Counted from the stretch's first letter, positions 21,376 through 34,187 are shown. The stretch is 64,000 nt of DNA from Dipteronia dyeriana (GCA_032871835.1 CM065296.1:17190001-17254000), one strand, 5' to 3'. The notes: generated by a model not told the origin, from the sequence alone. Program-made: numbers and translations.

Positions 21376-22031
21376 CGTGGTTTGTTATTGCTCAATTTTG
21401 GTCCTAGAATTTCAATGTATTTTTCTTTTAGGATTGTAACAATAAGGGTGGTCTATCATCGCTATAATTTCCTTCTTGGTGGTTGCTAAGTAATAAAAAA
21501 ATGCAGTATTTTTTTTATAATTCTTATGTAATACACTCAAGTTTCGAAGGCTCGAATGTTTGAAGAATTAAGAGCAACCGGAACAAGTTTGGGACCGTGT
21601 GAGCCATAACAACGAACGTGCGTGCGAAGAGCACGCAACCACGTTTGTTGTGGCATGGGCTGCGCACGGCAGACATATGGAAGCCATGGGCTGCACATGG
21701 CAGCCCTTTATGGGTTTGTGGCATGCGCACGCCCATGGGTAAGAGCCAAGGGTGTGCACGCCCATGGGAGGCAGCCGAGAGAGTCCGGACAATGAAGGTC
21801 GCGTGAAGACTTATTCGCCAAAAGATGAGTTTTTTTTGTATTCCAAGACGTGTAATTTACTGGCTTTTCTAGGATGGACCAAAATTGAAGCTATTTATAT
21901 TTGTTGTAAAAATTGCAATGTTTGTCATTGTTTGATAACATGTCATATAGAATGGAAGTGCCACTCATATATCTCTTTTGCTATGAACATGCATTGAATG
22001 GTTTAAGTATCTAAATTGGCATCTAGATAAC
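21204..22031 (+). other. 5' leader of int2, first part
   Basis: Parallel to the int1 leader, with a long (TA)n tract (about 21332-21373) where int1 has (TG)n. The GC-rich hairpin island (21600-21800) keeps the second hairpin perfect (21688-21706). The leader stops at ATCTAGATAAC, where element M begins. Confidence 0.8.
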
Positions 22032-23609
22032 TGAAACAAATATTATGGTGTGTAATATATTAATCTAGAGGGGGGGTGAATAGATTTTAACAAAATTTAC
22101 CCAATTTTCGTTAAAGGTCAAGATTACTAAAATGCCCCTATCTAGTTACAAAAATACCACAAGTGTAATAAATGCGGAAATTGTAAAGACACTTGAGATA
22201 TACGTGGAAACCCTTCAAATGGAAAAAAACCACGGGCAGATGAGTGCGCCACAGTAGAACCTCGAATCCACTAATGGTAAAGGAGTTACAACCTAATCCC
22301 GGTTTAATCCACTACCACTACCTAATCCCGGTATAAGTGAACCTAGTCCATCTTGCTTGTGATTTAAGCTACCTACTCCCGGAAGCAACACAAGTCTTAC
22401 TTCTCAATGAAGAGATAAAGAGTCCTATGTGAATATGTGATGATATTCAATGAACAAACAAGGCTAGGAAACCCTATATGCTTATCTAGGATAATGAGAT
22501 GACAATTAATGCAATCCTAGATATCATGATCTAAATGACATGTTCATGAAGCTTAGCTAAACATAGATTAAACAATCCTATGAAGCTATCACAATACAAC
22601 ACTCAATCATGGAATCACAACAATCTCTAATTTATATCTAGAAAATATTCTAAGAGCATACAAATAATTAAAGAGAAGGTTTAGCAAGTAAAACACTTAA
22701 CTTGTAAGAAGATAGTGAAGAACTTACCAAACAAGATGTGATGAAGCAACCCTATCCATTGATGCACTCTAAATGAACTTAGATGATGCAAGATGAAGTT
22801 TTGATGCACATGAGAATGCTTTGAGTGATTAAAAATGAGTTCTTGAAAGTGTTTTTCATTTGAAATGTGTTCTAAGGAAAATATTTGATGTTTTGAACTC
22901 TTACACGACCTTAAAGCACTGAGTTATATATATATAAGTTCCAAACAAAGTGAGGTCATTTTGGAAAAAACGTTCCAGCTTCCTCTGTGTGCACTGGTGA
23001 CGTGCGCTGGTCGAGTAGCGCACCACCAGCGCACAACCTATTTTTACAATAGGCGCTGGACGAGTGGCGCATCCTAGTGGCGCAACATAAGCGCAATCCT
23101 CTAGAATGTTTGCGCTGGTGAGGTGCATTGGACGAGTAGCGCATCACCAACGCACGCCCACTTTTTTCAACTGTGCGCGGGTGCAATGTCATAGCTCAGT
23201 GGCGCATGACTAGCGGCGTTCCACTGGAATGCTGCGCTGGTCGAGTAGCACACCACCAGCACACAACCTAATTTCAACACTCAAACATACAATTTCAACT
23301 AGTTCAAGAGTGATGAAACATGCATCCTATTCTAATGCCAAACATGAAATAAAATATTTAATTACAAGATGCAAATAAATCAATAAGAGTCATCAAAATG
23401 CACACAAGAAAACACTCAACATATAAGAATTAAAGTTATGCATGAATTTGTGAGTGTGTGCAACTATCTCTTCAAAGTAAGTAAGCACAAGAATTTTACT
23501 TTCAGTGCTTCTCCTCTTGAGGTCTTGAGAGCCTAAGCTACCCTTACATAATACCCTAAAAATTTGATTTGTTCACGAAATAAGCCAATCAACAAATGAG
23601 GACTTTACA
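22032..23609 (-). repeat. 3' LTR of element M
   Basis: In plus-strand view it begins TGAAACAAATATT and ends GACTTTACA; its minus-strand termini are TG and CA. About 1578 bases. The CpG repeats (22978-23260) stand upstream, on the minus strand, of the TATA repeat at 22925-22937. By eye there are about eleven differences from the other LTR in the first ~215 bases (22032 versus 30147). Confidence 0.93.
22925..22937 (-). promoter_or_regulatory. TATA box of the M-type LTR
   Basis: An alternating TA tract directly downstream (minus strand) of the CpG repeat array. Equivalents are at 31048-31060 and 18500-18522. The layout is the same as in the A/E-type LTR although the upstream repeats differ. Confidence 0.55.
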
Positions 23610-24837
23610 ATCTCCCCATTTGGTTATTACTTGACAAAACCACCACTCACATCTGATCCTCACAAAACAAAATAAAACACCGGAAGATATTCTACATTAC
23701 AAAGAGATAAACATAAAAAAAAAAACTTTAGATCTTCAATCTCATGTAGAACTATCAACCCTACACACAAAGCAAGCACAAATACACTATCCAACCAAGT
23801 AAATATGAGATGATCAAAAATATAAAACAAAAGCAATTGCATTCAATAATATGAGTATGACATCGTGAAATGCTCATGCAATGCTCCCCCTCAACGGGTT
23901 AGTCCCCCTACATGTAATCTCCCCCTCAAACAAGTACTACTCCCTTTAAATCCAACACATGCTACTCCCTTAACACCACACCACAATGTTAGGTCAATGC
24001 TACTCCCCCTTTTTGTCATGATATAGGCAAAGTAGAAGTCCCCAACCGGGTAACTTAAAGCAAAGAAAGCTAGGAGCATAAAGGATTGGTGCATAATTAT
24101 ATAAGCCATATTTATGCAACTCTATAAATAGGAGAGAAACAAGGAGATTTATTTGAAAGAAAATGTGTGAAACAAAAATGCTTTGCATACGAGACATGTT
24201 GCATTCAAGTCCAAAAACAATGGTATTTGGCAAAGTAAATGACAAAGGTTTCCAATATAATTCAAACCAATTTCACCATTTGTCATGAGAGAAGCAAGGA
24301 TATAGAGTTCTTATAGATATCAAGTTTGAAGACACTATATCCAACTTTATAAGCTAAACATGGTATGAGCAACTTTGCACCCTATTTGATTTTTCTGAGA
24401 GGATACCCGTATGGTAATAGCATGTTCAACTAATAAAGAAAGAGAGACATTGATACAACATTTGAGTCTCACTAGCTTTTTCACACAGTATTTTGCATTC
24501 AACAATTGCAATCATCAATTCATGCTTTATCATTTTTCATTAGCATGTCTTAAAGAATCATCATGTCATGGAGATAATTATAGGTCATTCAATATGTACT
24601 TCATATGTAGATCTCCTAGTCCAAAAATACATGTTTGAACATAAATATGACATGGATTGTAATCAAAGCAAAGTTCACACTTATTAAAGAAAATACAATA
24701 TACTATAATAAGTGCAACCAAGCTACTCAAGCAATCAATAAAGGAGGATAAACCTTTGTTAAAGAAATGGGATGCAACAAGTATACAATAGCTCTCTTTC
24801 CTTGAGTTCCCCTTATGGAGTCAAAGACCACAACACA
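23610..24837 (-). other. 3' untranslated region of element M with purine tracts
   Basis: On the minus strand it has the LTR-adjacent tract AAATGGGGAGAT (23621-23610), several GGGGGAG tracts between 24016 and 23884, the decayed conserved hairpin (24409-24395) and the 'tctctctttctttatt' region. No env-like ORF. Equivalent in length to the 3' regions of A and E. Confidence 0.8.
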
Positions 24838-26406
24838 TCACTCCATTAAACAAATCAGAATAGATCTACTAAGAGTCTTGAATCGAGCAACATCTAAGGG
24901 TTTAGTAAATAGATCCGCTAGTTGATCATTTGTACCTACAAGCTCAAGTACAATGCATTTGCTCTCAACTAGTTCTCTAATGAAATGATGACAGATGTCA
25001 ATATGCTTAGTCCTAGAATGCTGAACCGGATTCTTTGAAATATTAAATGCACTCATGTTATCACAAAAGAGAGTAAGAGTACCTTGATTGAATCCATAGT
25101 CGACTAGCATTTGCTTCATCCAAAGGAGTTGTGTGCATCCACTCCCAGCAGCAATGTATTCGGCCTCAGCCATGGATAAGGAAATCAAATTTTGCTTCTT
25201 GCAAAACCAAAAGACAAGATTGTTCCCAAGGAAAAAGCAACCGCCCGATGTACTTTTCCTATCATCACAATTTCCTGCCCAATCCGCATCACTAAAGCCT
25301 GCAAGACTAGCATTAGTGTCAAAAGAGTACCAAATCCCATAGTTGGATGTAACATTCACATATCGAATGATTCCCTTAACGGAAGAGAGATGAGACTCCT
25401 TAGGATCCGATTGTTATCTAGCACAAACACCCACACTAAAAGAGATATCAGGCCTACTTGCGGTCAAATAGAGCAAGCTACTAATCATGCCACGATATAA
25501 AGTTTGGTCCACACTCTTGCCACTAGCATCCTTTCTTAGCTTCAAAGTGGTACTTATGGGTGTATCACAATGTTTGGCACTTTTAAGGTCAAATTTCTTC
25601 ACTAGGTTTTTGACATACTTAGCTTGAGATATGAAAATCTCATCATTCATTTGCTTAATTTGTAAACCTATAAAGTAACTTAGCTCATCAACAATACTTA
25701 TCTCAAATTTATAAGACATGAGATCAACAAATTGTTGAACTTTGGTGTCATTGGTGGAGCCAAAGACTATATCATCAACATAGATTTGAGTTATAAATAG
25801 TTCATCTTTGTTTTTCTTGATGAATAGAGTCTTGTCAACACTACCTCTAGTGTAGCCATTATCTATGAGATATTAGGTGAGATGCTCATACCAAGCCCTT
25901 GGTGCTTGTTTCAACCCATATAAAGCTTTGTTGAGGTGACAAACATGATTAGGGTGGTGAGGATCTACAAACCCTTTAGGTTGCTCAACCAACACTTCAT
26001 CTTGCAAGAAACCATTGAGGAAGGCACTCTTAACATCCATTTGATATAATTTGAACTTGTGCAAACAAGAAATGGATAAAAGAAGCCTAATGGACTCAAT
26101 CCTAGCAACGGGAGTAAATGTCTCCTCATAGTCAATACCCTCAATTTGAGAGTACCCTTGTGCTCCAAGCCTAGCCTTGTTTCACACATTGTTGCCATCC
26201 TCATCAGATTTGTTCCTGTATACCCACTTGGTGCCTATCACATTGGTGTTCTTGAGTCTAGGAACCAGAGTCCAAACCCCATTCCTTTCAAATTGGTTAA
26301 GCTCTTCTTGTATGGTAAGAACCCAAAATTCATTTTTTAAAGCTTCATCAATATTCTTGGATTCTATTTGAGAGGTGTAACAAGTGTAGCTAATTAGATT
26401 AGCCAT
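24838..26406 (-). pseudogene. pol: Reverse transcriptase and RNase H of element M
   Basis: RT begins near [19 protein letters not shown] (about 26340), continues with [17 protein letters not shown], then a stop and frame changes at about 26180-26100. [20 protein letters not shown] and [18 protein letters not shown] precede a TAA at about 25874. The catalytic [14 protein letters not shown] box is at about 25790-25760. The connection part keeps [20 protein letters not shown] and TASRPDISFSVGVCAR, followed by a stop at about 25414. The RNase H part is open (25359-24838) with FSDADWAGNCDDRKSTSGG, AEAEYIAAGSGCTQLLWM and ADLFTKPL. All catalytic motifs look intact; only a few lesions break it. Confidence 0.92.
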
Positions 26407-28367
26407 TTGATGCCTAGTCCTAACACCCTCACTAACTTCTCCAATAATGTCATCTTTGTCATGGAGTTCCTAACCCATGGAGCAGGTTCTTTTGAGTTCA
26501 ATGGAGGAATCCTATCAATAGGTTGAGTTATGTCATCATCAAGGTTAGTCTTTTCAACATTAGAGACATCAACAACCTTCTCTAAAGGGGATTTATCAAC
26601 TAAATCTACCTCCTCGTCATGGTCATTATATTTGAACCTAGTGTCATCAATGACAACATTAGATGATTCCATTACGGTCCTAGTTCTTAGATTAAAAACT
26701 CTATAGGCTCTACTATTCAAGGCATAGCCAATGAAGATACCCTCATCACTCTTAGCATCAAATTTTCCAAGTTGATCACGGTCATTCGAAATGTAGCATT
26801 TGCTTCCAAATGTGTGAAAGTAGCTAACATTTGGCTTCCTACCTTTCCATAACTCATAGGAGGTTTGCCTAGTGTGGGGCCTAAAGAAGACTCTATTTCC
26901 TATGTAGCATGTCGTATTGACTGCTTCAGCCCAAAGATTCCTAGGGACATTGTTGCTAAGCAACATCACACGGGCCATTTCTTGAAGAACCCTATTTTTC
27001 CTCTCAACAACTCCATTTTGTTGAGGTGTCCTAGGAGCCGAAAACTCATGAGAAATGCCTAGACTGTTGCAAAAGTTTTCAAAATGGGCATTCTCAAATT
27101 CCTTCCCATGGTCACTCCTAATTCTCTAAATGCTTTTAATCTTGGAGTTCATTTCATTTTGAATTTTAGAACAAAGCATTTTAAACTTGTCAAAAGTTTC
27201 AGATTTTTCTCTAAGGAAATAGGTCCAAGTGTACCTAGAGAAGTCATCTACACATACAAAAATGTATCTCTTTCGACCAAAACTCTCGGTTTGCATAGGA
27301 CCCATAAGATCCATGTGGAGAAGCTCTAGAGGTTCCTTGGTGGGTACATACTTGCCCTTTTTATGCATACTTTTGGTTTGCTTCCCTTGTTGGCAAGGTC
27401 CACAAATACCATTAACCTTTTTCCCAAGCTTGGGAAGGCCTCGCACAACATTGAACTTATCTAAGATTCTTAAATCCCTAAAGTTCATGTGACCAAGTCT
27501 TTCATGCCACAACTCAATTTGTTCATCCTTGGACACATTGCAAGAGATACCTCTAGCCTCAAGACAATAACAATTGTCACTAGATATCATACCTTTTAAC
27601 AAGGTTTGTCCATTTGGCAATAGGATAGAACAATCATTTTTCCTAAACATGATGGAAAGTCCTTCATCACTAAGATGTGAAATGCTTATCAAATTGGTGT
27701 TTAAACCATCAACATACAAAGCATTGGACAAGTAGGGTAATCCGGGAATGGAAATGGTTCCCTTTCCTTTAACCTTATTTTTGGATCCATCACCAAAGAT
27801 GACATTTCCTCCCTCCTCCATTACAAGAGTCTCAAAGAAACTCTTATTTCCAGTCATGTGCCTAGAGCACCCACTATCCAAATACCAAAAATCACAAGAA
27901 TAAGCATTCAAGGCAATTTGTGCAACATGGCAAAGGTGTTCATCCTTTCTAATCCACTTAGGTGCAATATTTTTCTTCCTAGTGGTCAATGGTACGTTGG
28001 ATCTAAGTGTCCTAGGATCATGCAAAGTTGTTTCATTGTTCCTAGTGACATGTATCATGGCTCTAGATGTCCTAGGATCATGCAAAAGTGTTCCATTTTT
28101 CCTACGGACATGCATCATGGCTCTAGCCTTTTTCTTCTCTATCATGCTTTCAATTTTACAAAATTTGATATATCTAAAGCAATTTGGTCTAATGTGACCA
28201 TCAATACCACAAAAATGACATGTAGGAATGAAGTTAGGAAACATACAATAACCTTGAGGATGCATTGGAGCCTTCCTATGTCTATGTGGTTGTCTTGATT
28301 GTTGTTGAGGAGCTTTCCTTCTTTGTTGTTGAGCAAGACTTGATTGCTTCCTTGGTTGAGCTTGCAT
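26407..28367 (-). pseudogene. pol: Protease and integrase of element M
   Basis: An open frame of 413 codons (28367-27126) holds the second CCHC knuckle (CHFCGIDGHIRPNC), the protease motif WYLDSGCSRHMTGNKSFF, the pre-integrase region and zinc-binding LWHERLGHMNF with GICGPCQQGKQ. The integrase core follows: LLHMDLMGPMQTESFG and CVDDFSRYTWTYF. A TAG at 27126 interrupts just before RIRSDHGKEFEN. The rest (PQQNGVVERKNR, then 26978-26394: NNVPRNLWAEAVNTTCYIGN, YALNSRAYRVFNLRTRTVME) is open to a frameshift near 26440. Between knuckle and protease lie short repeats (TLLHDPRTSRAMIHV / TTLHDPRTLRSNV), an expansion not seen in element A. Confidence 0.92.
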
Positions 28368-28397
28368 GAAAGGTATCTTCCCTTTATGAGCTTTTGG

Positions 28398-30032
28398 TTA
28401 AAAGAAGTTAGCTTGAAGAGCCCTTGTAGGATGAGCTTGAGGTAGACTTCTTGGTGCTACCTTCACTTGAGCACTACTTGAACACTCTCCTAGGTCAAGT
28501 TTCTTCCTAGGTAATTGATGAGAAGAGGACCTATTAAAGTTCATACTTCTTACAAAAATGGTCTTGCTTGGAGTGGAGGACACCTTGTTATCTTCAAACC
28601 CAAGCCCCTTATTGTCACTTGGCCTCTTTCCAACATCTAGCATGTGGTCAAGTTTTTTAGTGCTAGAGTTCTTCTTGGCCAACAACTCTCTAGCATCTTC
28701 AAGCTCTTTCTTCAATCCTTCCTCACTCCTTTTAGATCTCTCCAACTCTTCATTTAGTTGGTCAACTTGAGTTGGGAGGTCTAGATTTTCATCTTTTAAT
28801 CTCTTGATCTCATTCTTTTTCTTTAACCTTGAGCTCTCAAACTTAGCCATGTAGTCCTTGAGATCCATCCTATCCACACTTCCATTTGTGGATTGTGATG
28901 AAGATCCATCATCATTTGAGTAGTCTTCCTCTTGACTTTCATTCTCTTCTTCACTAGCATCTTTGCTTCCAAGAGAGGATGTAAATGCTATGAAGTTAGC
29001 CATGAGTTCTTCATCATCCGAAGACTCATCTCCTTCATTAGAGTTATCACTTTCACTTCATGTGGCAACCATCACTTTTCCCTTCTTCTTGTTCTTGTGA
29101 TTTGCACATTTCGGGGCAAAGTGACCTATTCCACCACATTCATAGCATTGGACTCCTTTCTTCTCGGTCTTTTCTTGTCTAGGCTCAAACCTTTTGAAGA
29201 GAGCCTTTTTCTTCAAGTCTTGACCCTTGGATCTAAAACCTTTCTTCTCGGACTTGTAGAATTTCTTGAACTTTCTCATTAGCAGGGCCATTTCTTCATC
29301 CGAGTCATCACTCTCCTATTTCTCAACTTTGGAGGCTTTCAAAGCAATGTCTTTTTGCTTTTTCGATGGTGTGGGGTTAGGACATTTCCTAGATTCATAA
29401 GCTAGAAGCATCCCAATCACTTCACTCGGCTTCATGTCCTTGTAACCATTATTATCTTCCAAAGCCGTCACCTTAGACTCAAATCTATCGGGTAGAGATC
29501 TCATAATCTTCTGCTTGATCTTCCTAACCGAATAAGGATCACCAAGTTTATGACTTTGGTTCACAATGTCCATTAACCTTACTTCAAAGTCATTGAAGCA
29601 TTCATTCTCATCCATCTTGAGCAATTCAAATTGCGTTTGGAGAACTTGACGCTTCGATTCTTTAACCATATCGGTTCCCTCATGTGCAACTTCTAGGATA
29701 TCCCATGCCTTCTCAGCTATCCTAATATTCTGAACCAATTTGTACTGGTTATCATCCATTGCATAAAGGATGGCATGCATTGCCTTCCTATTCCACTTTG
29801 AAGCCTCAAACTCTTGTGCATTCCAATGTGCCTTTGGTTTGAGTACATCATCTCCTCCAACTGCAGAAGTCATCATGGGTGGAGTGTAGCCATCTTTAAC
29901 CGCCATCCATGCCCTGTTATGAATTCGGCAAATATACGACTCCATCTTGCCTTTCCATGAGGCATTATTCAACCCGGTGAGAAGTAGAGGTCTAATGCTG
30001 GAAGCTCTCTCGTTGCCACCGTTTCCACTCAT
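28398..30032 (-). pseudogene. gag: gag of element M
   Basis: ATG at 30032 (MSGNGGNERASSIRPLLLTG). The N-terminal gag core is open to 29316 (SWKGKMESYICRIHNRAWMA, SLPDRFESKVTALEDN, KPSEVIGMLLAYESRK). TAG at 29316 and TGA at about 29055 interrupt it. The first CCHC knuckle is intact: CYECGGIGHFAPKC. Then an acidic linker and a coiled coil (28860-28650, LKDENLDLPTQVDQLNEELE) and a Ser/Gln-rich tail to 28398. A stop there separates it from the protease frame. It is longer and cleaner than the copy in element A. Confidence 0.9.
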
Positions 30033-30132
30033 TGTGTTATGAATGAATGCAAATGAATGAATGATCAATACACATACAAAATGCAACACACACCAAAATG
30101 AGCAAGGATCACCTATGTATGTCTATGAACCT

Positions 30133-30144
30133 GCTCTGATACCA
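30133..30144 (-). promoter_or_regulatory. Primer binding site of element M
   Basis: On the minus strand TGGTATCAGAGC follows the LTR end (TTCA) after two bases. It is a perfect match to the usual plant initiator-Met tRNA site; element E has one change and element A has lost the site. Confidence 0.9.
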
Positions 30145-30146
30145 AT

Positions 30147-31563
30147 TGAAACAAATATTATGGTGTGTAATATATTAATCTAGAGAGGGGGTGAATAGAT
30201 TTTAACCAAATTTACCCAATTTTCGTTAAAGGTAAAGATTACAAAAATGCCTCTATCTAGTTACAAAAATACCACAAGTGTAATAAATGCGAAAATAGTA
30301 AAGACACTTGAGATATACGTGGAAACCCTCCAAATGGGAAAAACCATGGGCTGATGAGTGCGCCACACTAGAAGCTCGAATCCACTAACGGTAAAGGAAT
30401 TACAACCTAATCCTGGTTTAATCCACTACCACTACCTAATCCCGATATAGGTGAACCTAGTCAATTTTGCTTGTGATTTAAGCTACCTACTCCCGGAAGC
30501 AACACAAGTCTTACTTCTCAATGAAAAGATAAATAGTCATATGTGAATATGTGATGTTATTCAATGAACAAACAAGGCTAGGAAACTCTATATGCTTATC
30601 TAGGATAATGAGATGACAATTAATGCAATCCTAGATATCATGAGCTAAATGACATGTTCAAGAAGCTTAGCTAAACATAGATTAAACAATCCTATGAAGT
30701 TGTCACAATACAACACTCAATCATGGTATCACAACAATCTCTAATTTGTATCTAGAAAATCTTCTAATAGCATACAAATAATTAAAGAGAAGGTTTGGCA
30801 AGTAAAACACTTAAATTGTAAGAAGATAGTGAAGAACTTACCAAAAAAGATGTGATAAAGCAACCATATCCATTGAGGCCATTGATGTACTCTAAATGAA
30901 CTTAGATGATGCATGATGAAGTTTTAATGCACATAGGAATGCTTTGAGTGATTAAAAATGAGTTCTTGACAGTGTTTTTCCTTTGAAATATGTTCTAAGG
31001 AAAATATTTGATGTTCTGAACTCTTACACGACCTTAAAGCACTGAGTTATATATATATAAGATCCAAACAAAGTGAGATCATTTTGGAAAAAATGTTCCA
31101 GCTTCCTCTGTGTGCGCTGGTGACGTGCGTTGGTAGAGTAGCACACAACCTGTTTTTACAATAGACGCTGGACGAGTGGCGCATCCCAATGGCGCACCAC
31201 AAGCACAAATCCTCTGGAATGTTTGTGCTAGTGAGGTGCGTTGGACGAGTAGCGCATCACCAGCGCACGCCCACTTTTTTCAACTCTGCGTGGGTGCAAT
31301 GGCGCAACTCAGTGGAGCATGACTAGCCGCGTTCCATTGGAATGTTGCGCCAGTGAGGTGCGCTGGTCGAGTAGTGCACCACCAGCTCACAACCTGATTT
31401 CAACACTTAAACATATAATTTCAACATGTTCAAGAGTGATGTAACATGCATCCTATTCTAATGTCAAACATGACATAAAACATTTAATTACAAGATGCAA
31501 ATAAATCAATAAGAGTCATCAAAATGCACACAAGAAAACACTCAACATATAAGAATTAAAGTT
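30147..31563 (-). repeat. 5' LTR of element M, outer end truncated
   Basis: Matches the 3' LTR from TGAAACAAATATT up to AAGAATTAAAGTT (compare 23436), then stops. About 170 bases of the outer end, including the expected terminal TGTAAAG, are missing. The CpG repeats (about 31090-31390) and TATA tract (31048-31060) are kept. Confidence 0.9.
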
Positions 31564-31973
31564 CAAACGATATTTACACCCAAAGGAGGGATATTCAACA
31601 TACAAGGATAGACTAGACAATTAGCTCAAACGATATCTACACCCAAATGAAGGGATATTCATGAGGAATTATATTGAAGGTCGATAACTTGGTATTACAC
31701 TCAATGTAATTTTATTAATATCCTCCCAAGAGTTCTTGTTAATAAAAAATTACAAGGCTAAAATTGAAAACGTTGGTTGTTATGTTAACAATTAGGTGGG
31801 ACCTAGTCTAACTAGTAAATGTTGTGAACTCCCAAAGGAGGCGTGACATTTATGGGTGTTGGATCACCATTGAATTTTTACGATTGAATTATTTTATTTA
31901 ATTCAAGATAAATATCAGAAAGTGCTTTATCATGATTATTTACTTATATAATTTTTGTTATTAAAAAGAAATC
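31564..31973 (+). other. int2 leader, second part, with a duplicated junction
   Basis: Starts with CAAACGATATTTACACCC followed by AAAGGAGGGATATTC, which repeats the leader sequence found again at about 31627. About 150 bases of leader expected between 22031 and here are absent. The sequence then continues normally to the gag start. It looks like filler DNA from break repair. Confidence 0.75.
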
Positions 31974-32669
31974 ATAACCCCATCCCTAATCAATATCCTA
32001 AAAGATAATACTTTAACTGATGATAATTATGTCATATGGAAAAGGAATATTGGGTTGTTAATGCAAATTGAAAAACATAAAATTCATTATTTCTATTCCT
32101 TCACAACGAAATTAATGAATCTACCCAGGAGCAAAGAGATGAGTATCAGTAGTGGAAGTCTTCAGATGAGATGGGTAAATGTACGTTACATTATGGCCAC
32201 CATCTTTGTCGTGTTGCAACAGCAATATGAAGGAATGAAGACTGTTGCAGATATAATGATGTCTCTAAAGGAGATGTATGCTATTAGGTTTAGGACGACT
32301 AAGAGAGAGGCATTGACTGCTTTTATGAATCTTAGGATGAAACTTGGACAGGGTGTGAAAGATCACATGATGAAAGTCATAGCACATCTCAACATTGTTG
32401 AATTGAATAGTGTTGAGAAAGATTGTGAGACCAAAATTGACATGATTGTCAACTCACTGTCGAATTCCTTTGATCAATTCAAGTTGGACTACACCTTGAA
32501 TAATAAGGAATACACCTTGCAAGGCCTGATGAAAGATGTTCAAAGCGTGGAAAAAATCTTTGTGAAAGGCAAGGGTCAAGATATTCATATGCTTGGTAAG
32601 TTGCTATTGTTAAAGACCCGTAAGAAGGTCAAGAGACAACAAAAGAAAAAGCAACTTGAGCCTTCTTAG
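31974..32669 (+). pseudogene. gag: gag of int2 (start codon lost)
   Basis: Same gag as int1 but the start ATG reads ATA (31974-31976); the rest is open from about 32055 to the stop after QLEPS (KKKQLEPS). It keeps LLMQIEKHKIHYFYSFTTKL, KEMYAIRFRTTKREALTAF, VKDHMMKVIAHLN and FDQFKLDYTLN. The same ATG-to-ATA change is in int3. Confidence 0.85.
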
Positions 32670-33113
32670 AAGGAAACCAAGAAAGTAACCAAGATCAAAT
32701 GAAAGTGTTTGTAAAGGTACATTGGAAAACAGTTTATTCTACTTGCCTAGAAATATCTCTCACTGTTAGACACAGAATCAACGGAACCTAATCATAAAAG
32801 AGTAAAATTATCAAAAGATGAAACTTACCAAAGGCGCAAGAGCCATCGAATGTTTAGGACTGACACACACAGATATGTGTGGACCTATGTGCATTCAAGC
32901 TAGAGGTGGATATGAGTACTTCATCACTATCACGGATGATCACTCAAGATTTGGCTATTTGTATCTCATGAGACATAAGTCGGATGCTTTTGATACGTTC
33001 AAAGCATTTAAAGTTAAAGTAGAAAATCAGGTTGAGAAACGCATAAAAATCTTGAGGTCTGATCGTGGTAGAGAATATCTATCTTGTTAGTTTGACTAAT
33101 ATCTTATTGATAA
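32670..33113 (+). pseudogene. pol: Integrase remnant of int2, heavily deleted
   Basis: After the gag end the knuckle and most pre-integrase sequence are gone (AAGTGTTTGTAAAGGTACATTGG is a deletion join). A second deletion near 32829 joins MKLT to KGARAIECLGLTHTDMCGPM. The core HTDMCGPMCIQARGGYEYFI, DDHSRFGYLYLM, ILRSDRGREYLSC remains. It ends at TTATTGATAA, where a Sirevirus LTR starts. The rest of pol, RT and RNase H are absent. Confidence 0.85.
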
Positions 33114-34187
33114 TGTAAGTTCCTCAGTTTTTGATTGGTTTATTTCGTTGACAACCACATTTGGGGATTAATGTGTAAAGGTAGTTAAGGCCATCATTGC
33201 TCCAGACTCAGTTCAAGCATTATAGGGTAAATCACTTGCTTAACCTTTTCTGAAGAGTTTTTAGTGCACACACACACTCTCATGCATGTTTTTGATCATC
33301 TTGCATGAATCCTAAATTGCCTTAATTGTGTGCTTCTTTGCCATATATCTTGGTTGGGTGTTTGTTGCATTTAGTTTACCCGTAGAAGAGCATTTTCCCC
33401 TTGACCGATCCCTGTGCATTGCCTCTGCCGCGGTATGCACAACAGTGTTCTCCAGACGTTGCTCGCTGCTGCTACCGCGGCCTGTGCACGTTACATGCAC
33501 AGCGGTCTCCTAAGGGGAGTTTCCCAGTGTTGCACCACTGGCTCTACCGCGGTTTAGACAACTGCCTGTACTGCGGTCCAAACAGCAGAGATTCACAGGC
33601 GACGCACCGCTCAAGCTACTGCGATCTAGACACTTGCCTAGGCCGCGGCACGCACAGTGGTCATGACAGGAATCAGTTTCCCCTTATCCAAAGCGACGCC
33701 ATTTCTTGTAGGGCCTCTTTATATAATGTCTCTTCTTCTTCCTTACTTTCTATGAGCCAAAAATCATATCTTTGAGTAGCAAAGTAACTCCTAGAGAAAT
33801 AGAGCTTCCAAGAACTCATCTTGGTTCATCTAACCTTCAATCCATGAGCATCTAACATCTTCTTGCATCTTCCAAGCATGGATTCTTCTTATTTTCATTG
33901 ACTAGGTAATCTCTTCATGACCTAGAATTAATTGTTCCATTACTAGGCTATGCTTACCTAGAAATAGCATTAATTACTCATTGATTGCATGCTTTTAAGT
34001 TTTATTTCATTTATAACATGCTCGAGTAGTTGTTTTCGGTTGATATTTATATTTTGTGATAGCTAGGGTTTGTGACCATTTTGCCCTTCTAGCTAAATCT
34101 CTATGCTTTGCATTTAAATATTGTTTAGGACTCATTGATTGCATTTAGTGATTGCATTATAGTCCTTGCCATGATTAATGAGAACAT
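33114..34187 (+). repeat. Truncated Sirevirus LTR (A/E type)
   Basis: Starts TGTAAGTTCCTCAG and follows the element E LTR to about 'gagaacat' (E position near 56240), then is replaced without a gap by LTR3. About 1074 bases of an expected ~1.5-1.7 kb remain. It has four intact CCGCGG palindromes (33428, 33475, 33547, 33643), the best preserved set in the window, and a TATA-like box near 33720. No internal sequence is present. Confidence 0.88.

Larger units (their letters stand above)
22032..31563 (-). mobile_element. Sirevirus element M, nearly full length, minus strand
   Basis: From right to left: truncated 5' LTR (31563-30147), primer site (30144-30133), gag (30032-28398), protease-integrase (28367-26407), RT-RNase H (26406-24838), 3' untranslated region with purine tracts, and 3' LTR (23609-22032). 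It inserted into the leader of the B copy int2. It is the best preserved coding element here, with only scattered stops and small frameshifts. The outer end of its 5' LTR is lost and the junction contains duplicated leader sequence, so no target duplication can be shown. Confidence 0.93.
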
